From NCBI RefSeq assembly GCF_030052815.1, contig NC_079501.1:85011849-85075848 (forward strand): DNA of 64,000 nt, read 5' to 3'. Below, piece after piece: positions 1-25,805 of the stretch. The notes beneath the pieces were generated by a model. That model saw only the letters and a program-made list of their open reading frames with translations, made no database searches and was not told the DNA's origin. Made by a program: the position numbers and the translations under genes. The stretch comes from Hevea brasiliensis. Taxonomy: Eukaryota > Streptophyta > Magnoliopsida > Malpighiales > Euphorbiaceae. How positions within the stretch are numbered: position 1 is the stretch's first letter; every line of letters starts with the position of its first letter.

Positions 1-1174
1 TTGCTACTGCATGAGAGCCATTGTGGGGGATTAATGGGGCATTTTGGTGTTGTGAAGACCTTAGACATCCTTAAGGAACATTTCTTTTGACCCCACATGA
101 AAAAGGAAGTTGAGAAATTTTGTGCAAAATGTAAGGCTTACAAAAGAGTAAAGTCTAAGGTGATGCCTTATGGGCTATACACACCTCTACCCGTGCCTAA
201 GCAACCTTGGGTTGATTTATCTATAGACTTTATTTTGGGGTTGCCTAGGTCACAAAGGGGTTATGATTCCATTTTTGTTATTGTTAATAGGTTTTCCAAA
301 ATAGCTCATTTTATATCATGTAGGAAAGCAGATGATGCTACTTATGTAGCAAACCTATTCTTTAGGGAGGTTGTGAGATTGCATGGTATCCTTAGAATCA
401 TTATAAGTGATAGGGATGAAAAGTTTCTGAGTCATTTTTGGAGGGTGCTTTGGGGTAAGTTAGGAACAAAGTTACTATTTTCTACTACTTGTAGTTAATA
501 AGACTTTGTCTACTCTTTTGAGGGCTTTTGTAAAGAAGAATTTGAAATCTTGGGAGGAATGCATACCTTACATTGAATTTGCATACAATAGGATAGTGCA
601 TTCATCTAATGGATATTCTTCTTTTGAGCATATATATGGTTTCAATCCACTGACTCCTGTAAATTTGTCACCATTACCTACTAAGCATATTGCATCTCTT
701 GATGGAAAAAGCAAGGCCAAATTGGTGAAAAGAATGCATGAACAAGCTAGATTGCATAGTGAGAAGAAAAATGAGTTTTATGCATCACATGCTAACAAAG
801 GCCAAAAGGCAATGATTTTTTAATCAGGTGACTTGGTTTGGGTGCATTTGAGAAAAGACAGATTTCCTACTCAAAAGAAATCAAAATTGCATCTAAGAGG
901 AGATGGACCATTCAAAGTCTTGGAGTGCATTAACAACAATGCCTACAAGATAGAGCTACTAAGTGAGTATGGAGTGAGTAATACTTTCAATGTTACTGAT
1001 CTCTCTCCTTATTTTGGTACAGGTATGAATTCGAGGTCGAATTATTTTCAAGAGGGAGGGGATGATGGAGAAGCTCCACCATTGCTAAGTTATCAAGGGC
1101 CAATTACTAAAGCCAAAGCTAAAGAGCTACAAAACTTAGTCATGAAAGCCATGCACGTGCATGCATTCGGCTAA
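1..1174 (+). pseudogene. Ty3/gypsy integrase, decayed (3' end of pol)
   Basis: Reading from base 1, the translation gives the zinc-binding part of a retroviral-type integrase (HxxxH as HCGGLMGH, then CAKCK at about 120-135), followed by the catalytic core with DFILGL (first Asp, ~225) and SDRDEKF (second Asp, ~410). A stop replaces a conserved Trp at 88-90. Near 494 about 30 nt are missing relative to the sister element; these include the segment with the catalytic Glu, and the frame shifts. The reading continues in a second frame (506-823, then a stop) and a third piece (833-1174), the C-terminal DNA-binding part. The last ~37 codons run across the PPT into the LTR. The enzyme cannot be functional. 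Confidence 0.85.
1049..1062 (+). other. Polypurine tract of element A
   Basis: The purine run aagagggagggga lies directly before the LTR start TGATGG. It matches the PPT of the sister element at 56400-56413. Confidence 0.75.
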
Positions 1175-1943
1175 GAAGAGAGCAAGGGTTTGCCATGCAT
1201 TTTGGAGGGGTCTAAGCAGCTAGTTCTTTGCCAAGTTGGTAAGGGAGAAGTGCCAAAAGAAGCCTACCTGGATACCGCATGGGAACTACATTGAAAGTGT
1301 GTTATTCAGCCACATAGGATGAGAGAGACACTTGAGAGCATTTCTATTGGTACAGTCAAATTCAAGAAAACCTATCATTCTACCATTTGTCCAAAGGAAG
1401 TGCCTGGACTTTGCCTTTTATTCCACTTGGCCGAATGGTCCCCACATGTGGTCCTTACTTCCTTACGGCCAGCCTTATGGTCCCAAGCTCTAATTATGCC
1501 ACTTTGCAAAGAATAATTAAAAGATGTAAATGTTAGTTAGAATATTCTATCAGGTGTATTTGTCCTCTTTTATTTTAGGGTTTTTGCACATGTATATAAG
1601 GAAGGCTAGGGGTCATCTTTCTCCAATTTTTAGTTATTATGGTTTCTGCCAAATTTTCCTCCATTAGAGAGAGCTTTATTTTCTTCCTTGTTTCTTAGAA
1701 AGAACTTGGACTTAGGCAAACTTGTCACTTGTCTACTTTATCTACGATAATCATGGTGCCTTAAGGCATATTCTTATTGCATCTGATTCCTTGACTATTT
1801 TCCTTTGAATATACTGTTTGGAGCCTTACTACAATGTTAGCATTGCATCTTCCTTTGTTCCAAGAAGGCCTTATAGGTGTATTGATCTTGGGTCTTAAAT
1901 ATTGAAGTTGCATCTTGGAGCAAGTTAGCCAAGGTGCATGTCA
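1063..1943 (+). repeat. 3' LTR of element A (881 bp)
   Basis: Starts with TG directly after the PPT and ends ...GTGCATGTCA. Length and internal layout match the 850/869-bp LTRs of the element at 49262. It contains a TATA-like TATATAAGG near 1593. The element's coding frame reads into its first ~110 bp. The next sequence (1944 on) belongs to a different repeat. Confidence 0.75.
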
Positions 1944-4900
1944 ATAGTTGTTGTAACTTCCCTCCAGTCATAAATGGTCTCTATTTATAGTTTTGGCAAG
2001 AAAATAAACATTAGGGGTGCATTAAATGCAAATATAACCATTTAACCACTCAAAATCCCATTTTATTGAGTAGCTGAATGTAACACCCCTCACCGGTCTA
2101 CAGTGTAGCTAAGCAAAGTGTGTTACACGGAGTGCCGGAGCACCTGATCTTATCTGATTTCATTACAGTTCTTGATTTATTTATTCAAAAACTTTATTTA
2201 AGGTTTAGACTATTTTTACTTTTATCAAAATCTAACTAATTTGGAAATTTCAAAAATTTTAACGATAATCCGACAAAGTGTCGGCTGTAATTTGGACTAA
2301 TAGTTCTTCTGAACCTGCCAAAGACAATTCACAACATATTCAAATTCATAGCTCAATTTATCTCAATAATATCTCATCAGTTTCTCAAAATTTCTTAAAC
2401 TCAATCTCATTCAGAATCATTATGATTAGACAATCAATTCAGACATTAGAATTCTTACATTTCATTAACTTATATAATTTTCCAATTAAGTACATAAATT
2501 TGTCAAGTACAGGATATACAAATGAAATTACAATATACTTAGAATGACCAAAATACATAACATGTATAATTATGAGCCCTATCTACATGCATTGCTGAGG
2601 AGGTGACAATCTTCAACTCTTCTGACACTTCTGCAGATCTGGACTTCAAAAATCTCAATAAACAGTCTATTGGTTTTACCTTCAGTACCTGCGCGAGGAA
2701 GCAATTCCATCGCGCTAAGCATTTCTGCTTAGTGGTGCAATAGTATAACAAAAAATATATATACAAATAAAGAAAGAAATAACTCATAATTCGGATATCC
2801 AGGAATCAATTATTCTAACTGTATTGTATTTTAAGTCTCTAAGGTTCTGCAAATTGTATCTATGTTATGTTTATGTTGCTAATCTCTTTTACTCATTTTA
2901 TTCAATGCTTAATTTAATTGTACTGAAATTTTCGTATACTTAACTTAACTTAACTGCCTGAATTGAATAATTTTTAATTGACTGCCCATGTAGCCTATAC
3001 ACTGACCAGACTGGATAAACGAATATACTAGCACTGGGTACCTAGTACCTCGGGCCGTCACACCATCAGTCACAAAGTATCTCCCGGTGTGCAAACAGTG
3101 TGGCTAAAAAGCCATATAATCGATCAGGCATTAAGCCGAGTATAATAACACAATCTATATAGCCATAGGCTATTAAAATCATAGTATGGCATAATAAGCC
3201 ATAAAACACAATATGACGTAAAGTCATTTATAGAACAGCTGTCAGAATCCTGTTGGCATGCCAACCTATCCAAACTAGTCAACTAGGCAAATTAGAGCAT
3301 ATTACAATGTTACATATTTAATTCTTTATTCATAGGGTTTATACATCTTTATGCCTTTCACTGGTCAATAAAATTATTGACCTTTTTATGCATAATGGAT
3401 AGGTTGATTCTAACATCAACATGTCACAATTTACAATTCAATATGTTGGCAATATAATGCAATTTACCCTTTTCACAAGTTGGCATTCATTGCGAAATCA
3501 CTTCAAGCATCATTTTATGTAATTACCAATTTTCAATTTTAGTGTGCTAGATAAGTCTAGCTTAAAGTCCTATTTCTCTTGGTACTATTCCCTTCAATTC
3601 ATTTCATTAGTCAACCTATAATGTTAACTCTTGATGCACTCTACATGAGTCAATTCTAATGTTACCAATATGTCACATTTTATAGCCCTTTAGTGTTGGT
3701 ATATGTTACAAATTTCATTTCCAAGTGTATTGCAATTTATTGGATTTCGGTGTACTATTTTGACCTAACCGGACGACCTAGTTCCCTCAGTTTTTGGGTT
3801 TCGGTCCAAATTACAAACTCGTAGGTCTATGTCTTATTGCACGTGGGGCAAAATTTCAGGTCATTTTGAGTTGTGTAGACCAAGATATGGTCAATTTACC
3901 AATGCTGGACAGAATGCACTAAAATAGTAGGCTTAGGTCATTTTTAGGTCACTTTTGGTTCGGCCAGTTTTGGTACCTGAAATTGTGCAAGCTATTCGGC
4001 TTGGTTCTGGCCATTTTTGGGCTTAGGTGTCTTCATAAGAATTGTAGATCTATGTCTAAACTATTCATGGTAAAAATTTCAGGTCAATTGGACCTTTTTT
4101 TGAGTGAGTTATGGTCATCCTAATGACTACTGTTCATATGGTCAAAAATCTAGGTTGCAAGGTTGCTATTCCGAATTTGGTCATTTTTAAGGTCAGTTTC
4201 TAGGCAGAATTTTGGCAACATTTCTACATGAAAGTTGGCCTATTTGGTGTTTAGTTTAACCTCACATTGGCCTCATACCAATTGGGTTTACAGTTTGGCA
4301 CTTATGACCTAATTTAGGTACTGCCATTAATACATAACCTACACAAAACACATACACTTCCAATTTGATATTCCTTCTCCTCCTCATTACTTCAATATTC
4401 AATCAATGACACTTCCATATATATATGGTACACAATTCAAGCAAAAATTTTGGGCAGAATATTCAAGTGCTCAATGCACACAATTCACCATTAAGTTCAA
4501 CATTCACTTCCACCAAAATTCAACATATCTCAATGTCAATATTACACATACACTTCAACATAATCATACTTCAATATCACTTACACATACTGCCCACGAT
4601 TTAATACTAGCATATTTCATTAATAAACTACATATTCACACACAAATTCATGATTTAATAGGCTGCCAAACATGGCAGTTTGCCAAAGCATTAAGACCCA
4701 TATTCAAACCCTTAATTCAAGCACTAACATACACATCATTGGATATTAACTTACTACCACTTCCATTTAAGTTAATCAACCTTAATTTCCATCCATTAGA
4801 GTTAAGAAAAACTCAACTACAATAAACTTTCATGGCTGTCCAAAATTGAATATATCAATAACTCATCGAATCCTTCAAATTTCTTCATCATCCAACTCAT

Positions 4901-6382
4901 CTCAACCTTAATACAAACTTTAATGAAGCAAGGGATGAAAAACTAGCACTAACCTTTTTTGAGCTTCACCAAAACTTCATCAAATCCTCTTCTTTTTGCT
5001 TCCAACATACTGCCCAAGGTGTGTGTGCAAGCTTTGATGAAGAAACTATGGTGAAATGAGGGCTTGAACATGGTTGCATGGTGATGGAGGGAGTTTGGCC
5101 ATGGTGGACTTCCATGGAGGTTTTGGAAGGATCAATTCAGCTGGTCATTTGGTAGGAAGAAGATGGACTGAATTTCTGTCCAAAATGACTTAATTAAGTG
5201 TCCCAAGACTTGAGTTAGTGGAGCACTCACTTTAACTTAATGTTTAATTATTCCAATTTTCCTAATTTGCACATTTATCTCATTTCCTTCACTATTTACA
5301 TAATGTACCACCATTTAATTTTTCATGACATTTATAAAGTGTAATATCATTTATTTTTAATGGACATTGAGGTCAAAAGACAACTCTAGGTGTCAAATGA
5401 CCAAAATACACCACTTCGGGTTATATTCCCGATTTTTCGGTAACACCGATTTTTGTCTGTTTCTTGATTTTTCGTTTTTCTTTGTACTAATTTATTAATT
5501 TTTCTTTAATAATTCTAGTGTCAATTATATTTTAATAGACCTTTACTTACGTCTCGGAATTAAATTCTGAGGGTTCCTCGCTGTCCTGGGGCAAGCAACG
5601 GCCTTCCCAGTGTGGTCACCCATCGCTGCAGTGTCGGCTCGTTTAACTTAGCTTCATTTTCTCTCTTTCATTTGTCTTTGATTTTTCTTGCATTTTCTTC
5701 TTATTTATTTCATCATTATATGTCTGTTCATTATCACCGAAGTATAGTTCCAGACATTTCGACTTTCCGGGGCAGATATTAGCCGTCGGAACAGTAGAAT
5801 GTACGGACTACGAAAATGAGGATGTTACACTGAAGCCCAGGTTCAGCTGCCAAAGTCCCTTACTTTGGCTGTAGAAAATTGAGACGCTAAAAACTAACTT
5901 TCAAAAATTGAACTTCGACTGTCGAAGTGCTCTCTGGATAGAAAAGCACAAAGGATTCAAAAACTCATAACTTTTTGACCTGAACTCAATTTTGTGATCT
6001 GTTTAAACTGTTAGAAAGCTAATCTAATAAACTTTTCAATAAACACATTTTTAAAAACAAATTTTGGATTTATAAAAAGTGAAAATTTCATTTTACGCCC
6101 CCTTGGTCAAGTAATAGACAAAAATAGAGGCACTAAAAAATTTTGAAAAATCTTAGACTTAAGCCAAAATAACTAATTAATTGAGATTCACAAGATAAAA
6201 AATAATTTACATTGTAGTGTTTCCTTGATCTTTGCTTGCTCTCTTTTAATCTTGACATGAAGCAATTTTACAATTTTAAACTTGGGACTTACAATCTTAA
6301 TACAAACAGTTTCAAAATAGATTAGGAGCACACTAATTATTTATTGTCACCAAAAGAAAGATTAAGATCCTTAGGTCTAACA
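1944..6382. repeat. LTR-type repeat, copy 2, split by a solo LTR
   Basis: 1944-2078 and 5830-6382 together are collinear with the right-hand two thirds of the intact repeat at 7746-9214. Shared landmarks are CAGTCATAAATGG, the TTCGGCTGCCGAAG-like triplets, the TTAATTGAGATTCACAAGAT stretch and the terminal CCTTAGGTC-AACA. The left part is missing because element A inserted there (its LTR ends at 1943). The right end, CTAACA at 6382, abuts the pre-integrase region of a copia element. Confidence 0.65.
2074..5834. mobile_element. Solo LTR 1 (2079-5829) with TSD ctgaa
   Basis: A 3751-bp block starts TGTAACACCCC and ends GGATGTTACA. It is flanked by the perfect 5-bp duplication ctgaa (2074-2078 and 5830-5834). 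The host repeat resumes exactly on the other side, which confirms the ends. There is no PBS, PPT or pol inside, so it is a solo LTR left by LTR-LTR recombination. Termini, length and shared internal blocks (for example the CCGGACGACCTAGTTCCCTC region near 3770) group it with the repeats at 28609 and 36842. LTRs this long with TGTAACACC termini suggest the Tekay/Del gypsy group (inference). The 139-codon ORF at 4406-4825 shows no family features. Confidence 0.9.
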
Positions 6383-9300
6383 AGAGGCTATGATGTTTTG
6401 CTAGAAGACAAATGCAATAATTAAAATCATTCTGAATAGGCGTATCAATTCCAGGAATATGACTCATTTTGCTCAAAGAGGCATGTCCTAACCTAGCATG
6501 CAAGGTATGAAAATCAACGGTAGATAAAGCATGTGTTATTGAATAAAAAAAGCCTCTCTTTATTGATTTAGAATTAAGAGAGCATGGTATTTACACAATG
6601 AGGTAAAGAAACGCAACATTTTTTAATGTCAAGTAAAGAAGAATGAATGGTTGAGGAAAGAAAACTAGACTTGTCTATCTTATATAATCCACCTATCTCC
6701 TTTGCCACTACTATTACATCTTCAGTTTGAAGGTGTTGTAATATGCAACAAGTGGGATAAAAGGCCAGTTTAATTTTCGTGGTTTGAAGTAATTTGCTAA
6801 CTAACAACAAGTTATATTTAAAATAAGATAAGCATAATGTGTTTGAAAGTTGTAAAATGTTGTGTAAGGTAACATTGCCTACCTAAAAAACTTGAATAAT
6901 GATACCATTAGGTAAATGAACAGTTACTGGTTTGGTAAGATTGTGTAAAGCATCAAAAAAAATGTAAAGCAAGAGTCATATGGTTAGTAGCTCCTGTGTC
7001 TACTATCCAAACACTATCTTCATATTTTTTTAGCACAACAAACATTAACTAAACTAAGATTACCAGCAAAAGTTGTAAACCTCTGGAGAGTTGAAGTTCC
7101 TATATATAAAGTGCTTCCTGAGTGCCTAATTACTGTTGCTGCAACAGATTCTTCCCTTTCACTATTCTTTGAAGTTCCTGCTAAATAGACCCAAGCATAT
7201 TACTAAGCGCATCAATCTTGCTATTATCATCAGGTGCCTCAATTGGTGTATCTAAATCATATGAATCAACCATTGCTGCCACCCTATTTCCAGAGGCTTC
7301 ATTAGGCTTATACTGCTTAAAACCACTTTGTTGTCCCTTATTCTTAGATTTGAACCAATTCGGGTACCTTATGATCTTAAAACATCCTTATCTTGATGGC
7401 TATCCATATTACAAAAATCACAGTGCGCTTTCTTAGGGTCATACTTCTTTGAATCTCTCTTAAAATTCTGTCCTTGAGTTTGAGACTTATTAAACAATGT
7501 TGTAGAATCACTCACATTAGAGAATTTTGCCAACACCTACTTCTGTGTTTCAAATTTGGTAATTAGTGAATAAGCTTTGTTGACTGAGGGCAACGGATCT
7601 GTTAGAAGAATCTGATTCCTAACTGGTTCAAACACATCATTTAGGGCCATAAAAAACTGCATTAGCCTATTCCTATTGGTAATTTCTGCAATTTGTTTTG
7701 ATACTTCACAAGTACATGGATGTAAAACATCAATATCATCCAACTTGTTGTCCCTTGTAGCAATCCAAGAGGGAGGGTGAATTGGGTGTTAATTAAAAAA
7801 TTTGAAGAATAGATGGAGATTTTTAAGAGAGAGTGCACAAGAAAAAGAAAAGAAGATGGAACACAAAAATTTTATAGAGGTTCGGCCATTTCAAGCCTAC
7901 GTCCTCTCCTCAAAGCCCTCTTTGAGAGTTAACTCAACTAAAATTCTGCTTTATGAGAAGAATAAATCCCTTAAACTTACCATAAGAGCAAACCTTTGCT
8001 CTTTTATAAATTCCTTTATACTTAAGAGCTGTTTAAAGCTCTATCACACTCAAGTGACAATTAATGTTTACAATAATATTGAATGAACTCTCTGAACCAA
8101 GAAATTACAGCCCAAACATCAAGCTCTCAATAATCAATTATGGTAGCTCAAGTTCTAAAGAGAGAGAAGAGGGAAAAAATCTTTTGACATAATAAATTCT
8201 CAAAGGAAATGGTTGTTATATACCCTTCAGTCATAAATGACCTCTTTTTATAGTTTTGACAAGAAAATAACCGTTGGGGGTGTATTAAATGTAAATATAG
8301 CCATTCAACCACCCAAAACTCTATTTTATCGAGTTTTTGAAACCCAGATTCGGCTGCCGAAGTTATTTACTTTGGCTGCCAAAGGTTGGAGCGCGAAAAA
8401 ATATCATTTAAAAAGTGAACTTCGGCTGTTGAAGTTCCCACCTTTGGCTGTTGCAGTGCTCTCTAGATAAAATGGGTTCAAAGATTTAAAAACCATCATT
8501 TGAGGAGTGAACTTTGGCTGCCAAAGTTGCCACTTTTGACTACCGAAGTGCTGTTTGGACAAAAGGCACAAAAATGTCACTCAGTCTTTAAAAACTTGTA
8601 ACTTTTTTACCCAAACTAGGATATTCGATCTGTTTAAACCGTTGGAAAACTAATTTGATAAAATCTTCAATGAAAATACTTTCAAAAACAAAATTCCATT
8701 TCTCAAAAGTAAAAATTTCACTGTAGTCCTCCTTGGTCAAGAAAAAGTTAAAGATAGAGATACTAAGAAGTTTAGAAATTCACAAATTCATTACATTTTG
8801 ACCTGTAACTTTGATTTTTGATCCATTTAAACCATTGTAAAGCTAATTTGATAAAATTTTCAATGAAAACACTTTCAAAAATAAATTTACATTTTTCAAA
8901 AATAAAAATTTCATTTTAGTCCCCCTTGATCAAGAAAAGTTAAACATAGAGACACTAATAAATTTAGAGTAGCCTAGACTTGAGCCAACATAACTAATTA
9001 AATAAGATTCACAAGATATAAAAATAAAAATTATATTGTAGGATCCCATAAATGTTTGCTTCCTTATCTTACTTTTCTTTAACATTGATTTGAAATAATT
9101 TAGCAATTTTGAGTTTTAATCCTACAAACTTAACACAAACATTTCCAATATAGATTAGTAGCACACTAATTATTTATTTTCATTAAAATATGGATTAAGA
9201 CCTTAGGTCCAACACAACTCATCCCAAAGCTTTTTTAGCTTTGTGAAGTAACATGCAACTAAATCATTTTCTTGTGAAAACTGATGAAAACTTCCTCTGT

Positions 9301-9709
9301 CGCTGATATATCGGCGGCTCGTTACTTTCTCTATACCTTTCAAAAATTTCATCCCACAGTTCCTTAGAAGAAATAGTGTAAATAAAGGCTTTCGCAAGGT
9401 TTTTGGATATCGAATTCAGTATCCAAGATGTGAGCGTATAATCACATCTCTTCCATTGCTCAAAAACCTCTGTTCCTTCAGCTAGAACATCTATTGTTCC
9501 ATCAACAAACCCCAACTTTTATTTTGCCTCAGTGCTATTTTCATAGCCCTAGACCAAGATTTGAAATTACTCCCAACCAAAGGTGCGGTAACCAAAACCA
9601 TACCCAGATGTTCTGAAGATTGCAGATTCAAAGGATCATTCATACTAATTGAGTTCTTGTTCATTTCTATTCCAGTAGCTCGATCCACAGCAATGGCAGC
9701 TTCTTCCAT
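6383..9709 (-). pseudogene. Copia gag-protease-(pre)integrase, decayed
   Basis: Gag starts at 9709 (minus). It shows the copia gag N-terminus (SSEHLGMVLVTAPLVGSNF, then W-S-R-A-M) and the block around KKLWDEL, and is interrupted at 9219 by a solo LTR. It resumes at 7745 as LDDIDVLHPC, and removing the insert with one TSD copy restores the frame. Next come a damaged zinc knuckle (CDFCNMDSHQ, final Cys lost, ~7400), the protease active site WIVDTGATNHM (~7000), and the pre-integrase HARLGHASLSK with CICLLAKHH (~6400-6510). Several frameshifts and stops are present. RT and RNase H are absent. Confidence 0.8.
7741..9219. mobile_element. Solo LTR (7746-9214) with TSD caact inside copia gag
   Basis: A 1469-bp insert starts TGTTGTCCC and ends GGTCCAACA, with caact on both sides (7741-7745, 9215-9219). 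Its boundaries are fixed because excision restores the copia gag reading frame (W-D-E-L-D-D-I). It holds no PBS, PPT or long ORF. It has repeated ~100-bp segments that each contain TTTGGCTGCCRAAG-type motifs (8345-8560). A second, broken copy makes up 1944-6382. Confidence 0.8.
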
Positions 9710-9826
9710 CTTCTTGATTCCCTAATCAAGCTTCTTTTTTTTTTTTTTTTTCCTTCAAAAGAGTTTCACAAAGATAGAAATCAATAGAGAATGAATAATG
9801 AAAAATAATTCTTTCTAGATCTAAAT

Positions 9827-9840
9827 CTGCTTTGATACCA
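9827..9840 (-). other. Primer binding site of copia element
   Basis: On the minus strand TGGTATCAAAGCAG follows directly after the LTR end ...CTTCA. It differs by one base from the initiator-tRNA-Met type PBS (TGGTATCAGAGC) seen twice elsewhere in the window. Confidence 0.7.
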
Positions 9841-10128
9841 TGAAGATTTCTTAATTTCGAAATAAATGGAAAAAAGTTATATTAATTTCTATTAAACTCA
9901 TACAGCAGCTAAAACATTAAACATATGAGCTACAAGCTCTAATAACATCAGCAACAACTAACTATTTAAATTGAAAATAGAATTACACCAGCTCAACTTA
10001 GCAATAATTGCTTGCTTTATTGCTTTACACTCTTTATTAGAGGAAGGGAGAAAAATGTGAAAAGGAAAGGGAATCAAGGTGTAGGGAGTCCTGAGAGTCA
10101 AAAACAAAGTCAGATGTTGGGATGAACA
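9841..10128 (-). repeat. 5' LTR of copia element (~288 bp)
   Basis: The inner end is fixed by the PBS at 9840. The outer end (minus-strand TGTTCATCCC, plus-strand ...GATGAACA at 10128) is the best TG/CA candidate but is not confirmed by a second LTR or TSD. Confidence 0.5.
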
Positions 10129-10441
10129 TGGACACTATTGCATCTTGGTTCATCCTTTTTAGTTAAATAAAATATTTAAAATTATTACTTAAAATATTTT
10201 CCAAATATATTATTAAACAGTATTAAAAAATATTTATAAATAAATTTAATAAATTTTAATAATAAAAATAATTTTTTAAACTATGTGGTGCGAAATGGCT
10301 TTTCAAAGTAAAACAATGTATTCTGCCATGTTAAAAGTCGTAAAATTATAAAATCCCTTTAAACTTAGATTAACTGGCAGCTGGCAATTGCTCTTGTTCA
10401 AGATTGGGGGAGAAAGTATCAATCTTCTTCTCGGCACAGAA
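10129..10441 (+). promoter_or_regulatory. Upstream region of the cysteine synthase gene
   Basis: These ~310 bases separate the copia LTR from the start codon. 10150-10290 is almost pure A/T with several TATA-like words (TTTATAAATAAATT near 10230). No single core promoter can be chosen by eye. An untranslated first exon cannot be excluded. Confidence 0.4.
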
Positions 10442-23868
<13,427 letters not shown>

Positions 23869-25049
23869 ATACTCCCATGTTCAAGTTTGTCTAATAGAAT
23901 AGCAATTTTTGTCCCCAAATTTCATCCAGTGCATATGCATACACATAATTATATGCTTCATAATTGATTGAATCTGGCTTTAAGATTATCCTCTTATAGC
24001 TGGTTTTACTCATCTCCAATGTACTTCTTGCAAGGTTAAAATAATACCGTTGAAAAAATTTGTCTTGTGCCTTGTTTGCTTGGAAAGCCCACTTTTTTTC
24101 TGGTTCAGTTGATTAATATTCTGAGGTTCTTTATGTTATAAGCCTTTGTTCTACTTAAGAAAATTTAGAGTTTGGAATGGTTACTGCAATTGTTTTTGCA
24201 CATCAAGAAGTTGAAGTGGTGGCCAATAATAACAAGCAAATATTCAAGCTTGCTCCATTTTGTACCTTTTTTTTTTGTTTTATTTTTTATATTTTTAGTG
24301 CAACTCTTCTTGTTTAAAAAACAATGGAATGCTATAGCAAAAGCTGTCATTTTGTCTTTTTATTCTGCAATTTGAGCAATGTGCTTATATTTTCGTCACA
24401 TTACGGAAACATAATATGAAAATGGTTTGCTTTCTTTTGGGACTCTCTATTTTTAATTGGCAAAATGTTCAATTTCACCCTTATATTTGTTGGGGAAATT
24501 TGTTTTAGTACATTTTTATTTTTATTTTTTAAATTAATTTAAAAGTTTTATTTTAAACTTAATTTAGTTTAAAAATTAATATTTGAGTTAAATTTTTTTT
24601 TATTTAAATAAAATATTAAGTTATTTTTAAATTAAATGGGTGTAATTTGAAATTTCTGGATTAATTTAAACGAAAAGTGGAAAATGGATAGAATTTATGA
24701 GATATGGCATGGACTTGGTCAAATTAATATCTTACCCTCAAATAATATTGTGACTTGGAGAATAACTTTATGCTATGTTTGAATGCTAAAATTTGAAATG
24801 AAGGGTTTTAACAGTTACTTTTAATATCAATTTTTAATAAATGGCTAATTTCAAACAACTTTTGTTTATTAGAAATTCATTTAGAGTAGATTTGGAATAT
24901 CATCATTTTATATAATATTTCAATTCACACTAATAAAAATGTTTTTAACATTTCTGAGCTTAAAATAAATTTATGACTCTGAAGAAAACTTATAATTTTA
25001 TCAAATTCAAATATCAAATTTTAAATTCTACATCTAACACAAGGTTAGA

Positions 25050-25805
25050 GTATTGTTTGGTAGTATGCAAGATGTGATAGAATCGTGTTATATTTTATGT
25101 TTTATTATTCTATTTAATTTTATATAAAAAAAATTAGATTATGTTTGATAGAGTGTAATGTAATACAATGTAATTAATTATATAATGTAATCAAAATTGT
25201 AATGTAATATAATTATTATTACATTCTTCTATTTTGTTGTAAAATAAGAATGTATGTAATGTAATTATAATTTTTATTTTAATATTTAATTTTTTTATAA
25301 TATTAATAATAAGTGCTAATGGTTGCAGTTATTGGTAGTTGAGTGGTAATGGTAGCTAAATAGTATTGGTAGCGGTGGTGACAGCAATAGTTAGATGATG
25401 GCAATGATGGCAAGGTGAGATAGTGGTAATGATAGTAGCCAGGTGATGATTGGTGATCAAGTGATTGTAATAGCAATAGTGGTGGTAACAGGATGGTGAT
25501 GGTGGTATTTGTGGTGGTGATGGTGATAAAATAGGAGTAATGATGGTAGTAGTAGTGGTGGCCAAGTAGTGGTAGTGATGATAATATTAATAATAAATAA
25601 AAATAATTAAAATAAGTAATTATGATTATATTTATTTTTGTATGTAATGATCATTACTTTTAAGTAAAATTAATTAGTTATGTAATCATCATTTTATTAC
25701 ATCAAATTTTTTTATGATACCAAACAAAATAATCAAATATGCAATGTAAACGCGATTACATTATAACTTTGAATATACCATACCAAATAATTACATTTTA
25801 ATTAA
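25050..25805. repeat. TIR-like element with GGT/GAT-rich core
   Basis: The ends are imperfectly complementary (TTGTTTGGTAGTATGCA near 25052, ATACCATACCAAATAATT near 25775). Both flanks are built from TGTAATGTAAT-type words and their complements. The core 25330-25575 is an irregular run of GGTGGTGAT/GGTAGTGGT triplets. It looks like a non-autonomous DNA transposon carrying an expanded triplet repeat. Confidence 0.45.

Larger units (their letters stand above)
1..1943 (+). mobile_element. Ty3/gypsy retrotransposon A, 3' part (integrase to 3' LTR)
   Basis: The window opens inside the integrase of a Ty3/gypsy element, followed by a polypurine tract and a 3' LTR that ends in TCA at 1943. It is the same family as the complete element at 49262-57282: the integrase, the purine tract and the LTR start (TGATG-GAAG) correspond position by position. 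The 5' part lies outside the window, so its target duplication cannot be tested. It sits inside a third LTR-type repeat that resumes at 1944. Confidence 0.85.
6383..10128 (-). mobile_element. Ty1/copia element (5' LTR to pre-integrase), nested and truncated
   Basis: Reading on the minus strand from right to left: LTR (9841-10128), PBS, gag, protease and GAG-pre-integrase. The element is then cut off at 6383 by the repeat ending at 6382. The order gag-PR-INT and the motifs are of copia type. It lies ~310 bp upstream of the cysteine synthase start codon and in the opposite orientation. Confidence 0.8.

Noticed and set aside
4406..4825. 139-codon plus-strand ORF
   Set aside because: Lies inside a solo LTR with exact TSD, is composed of AT-rich His/Thr/Ile text and shows no family motif.
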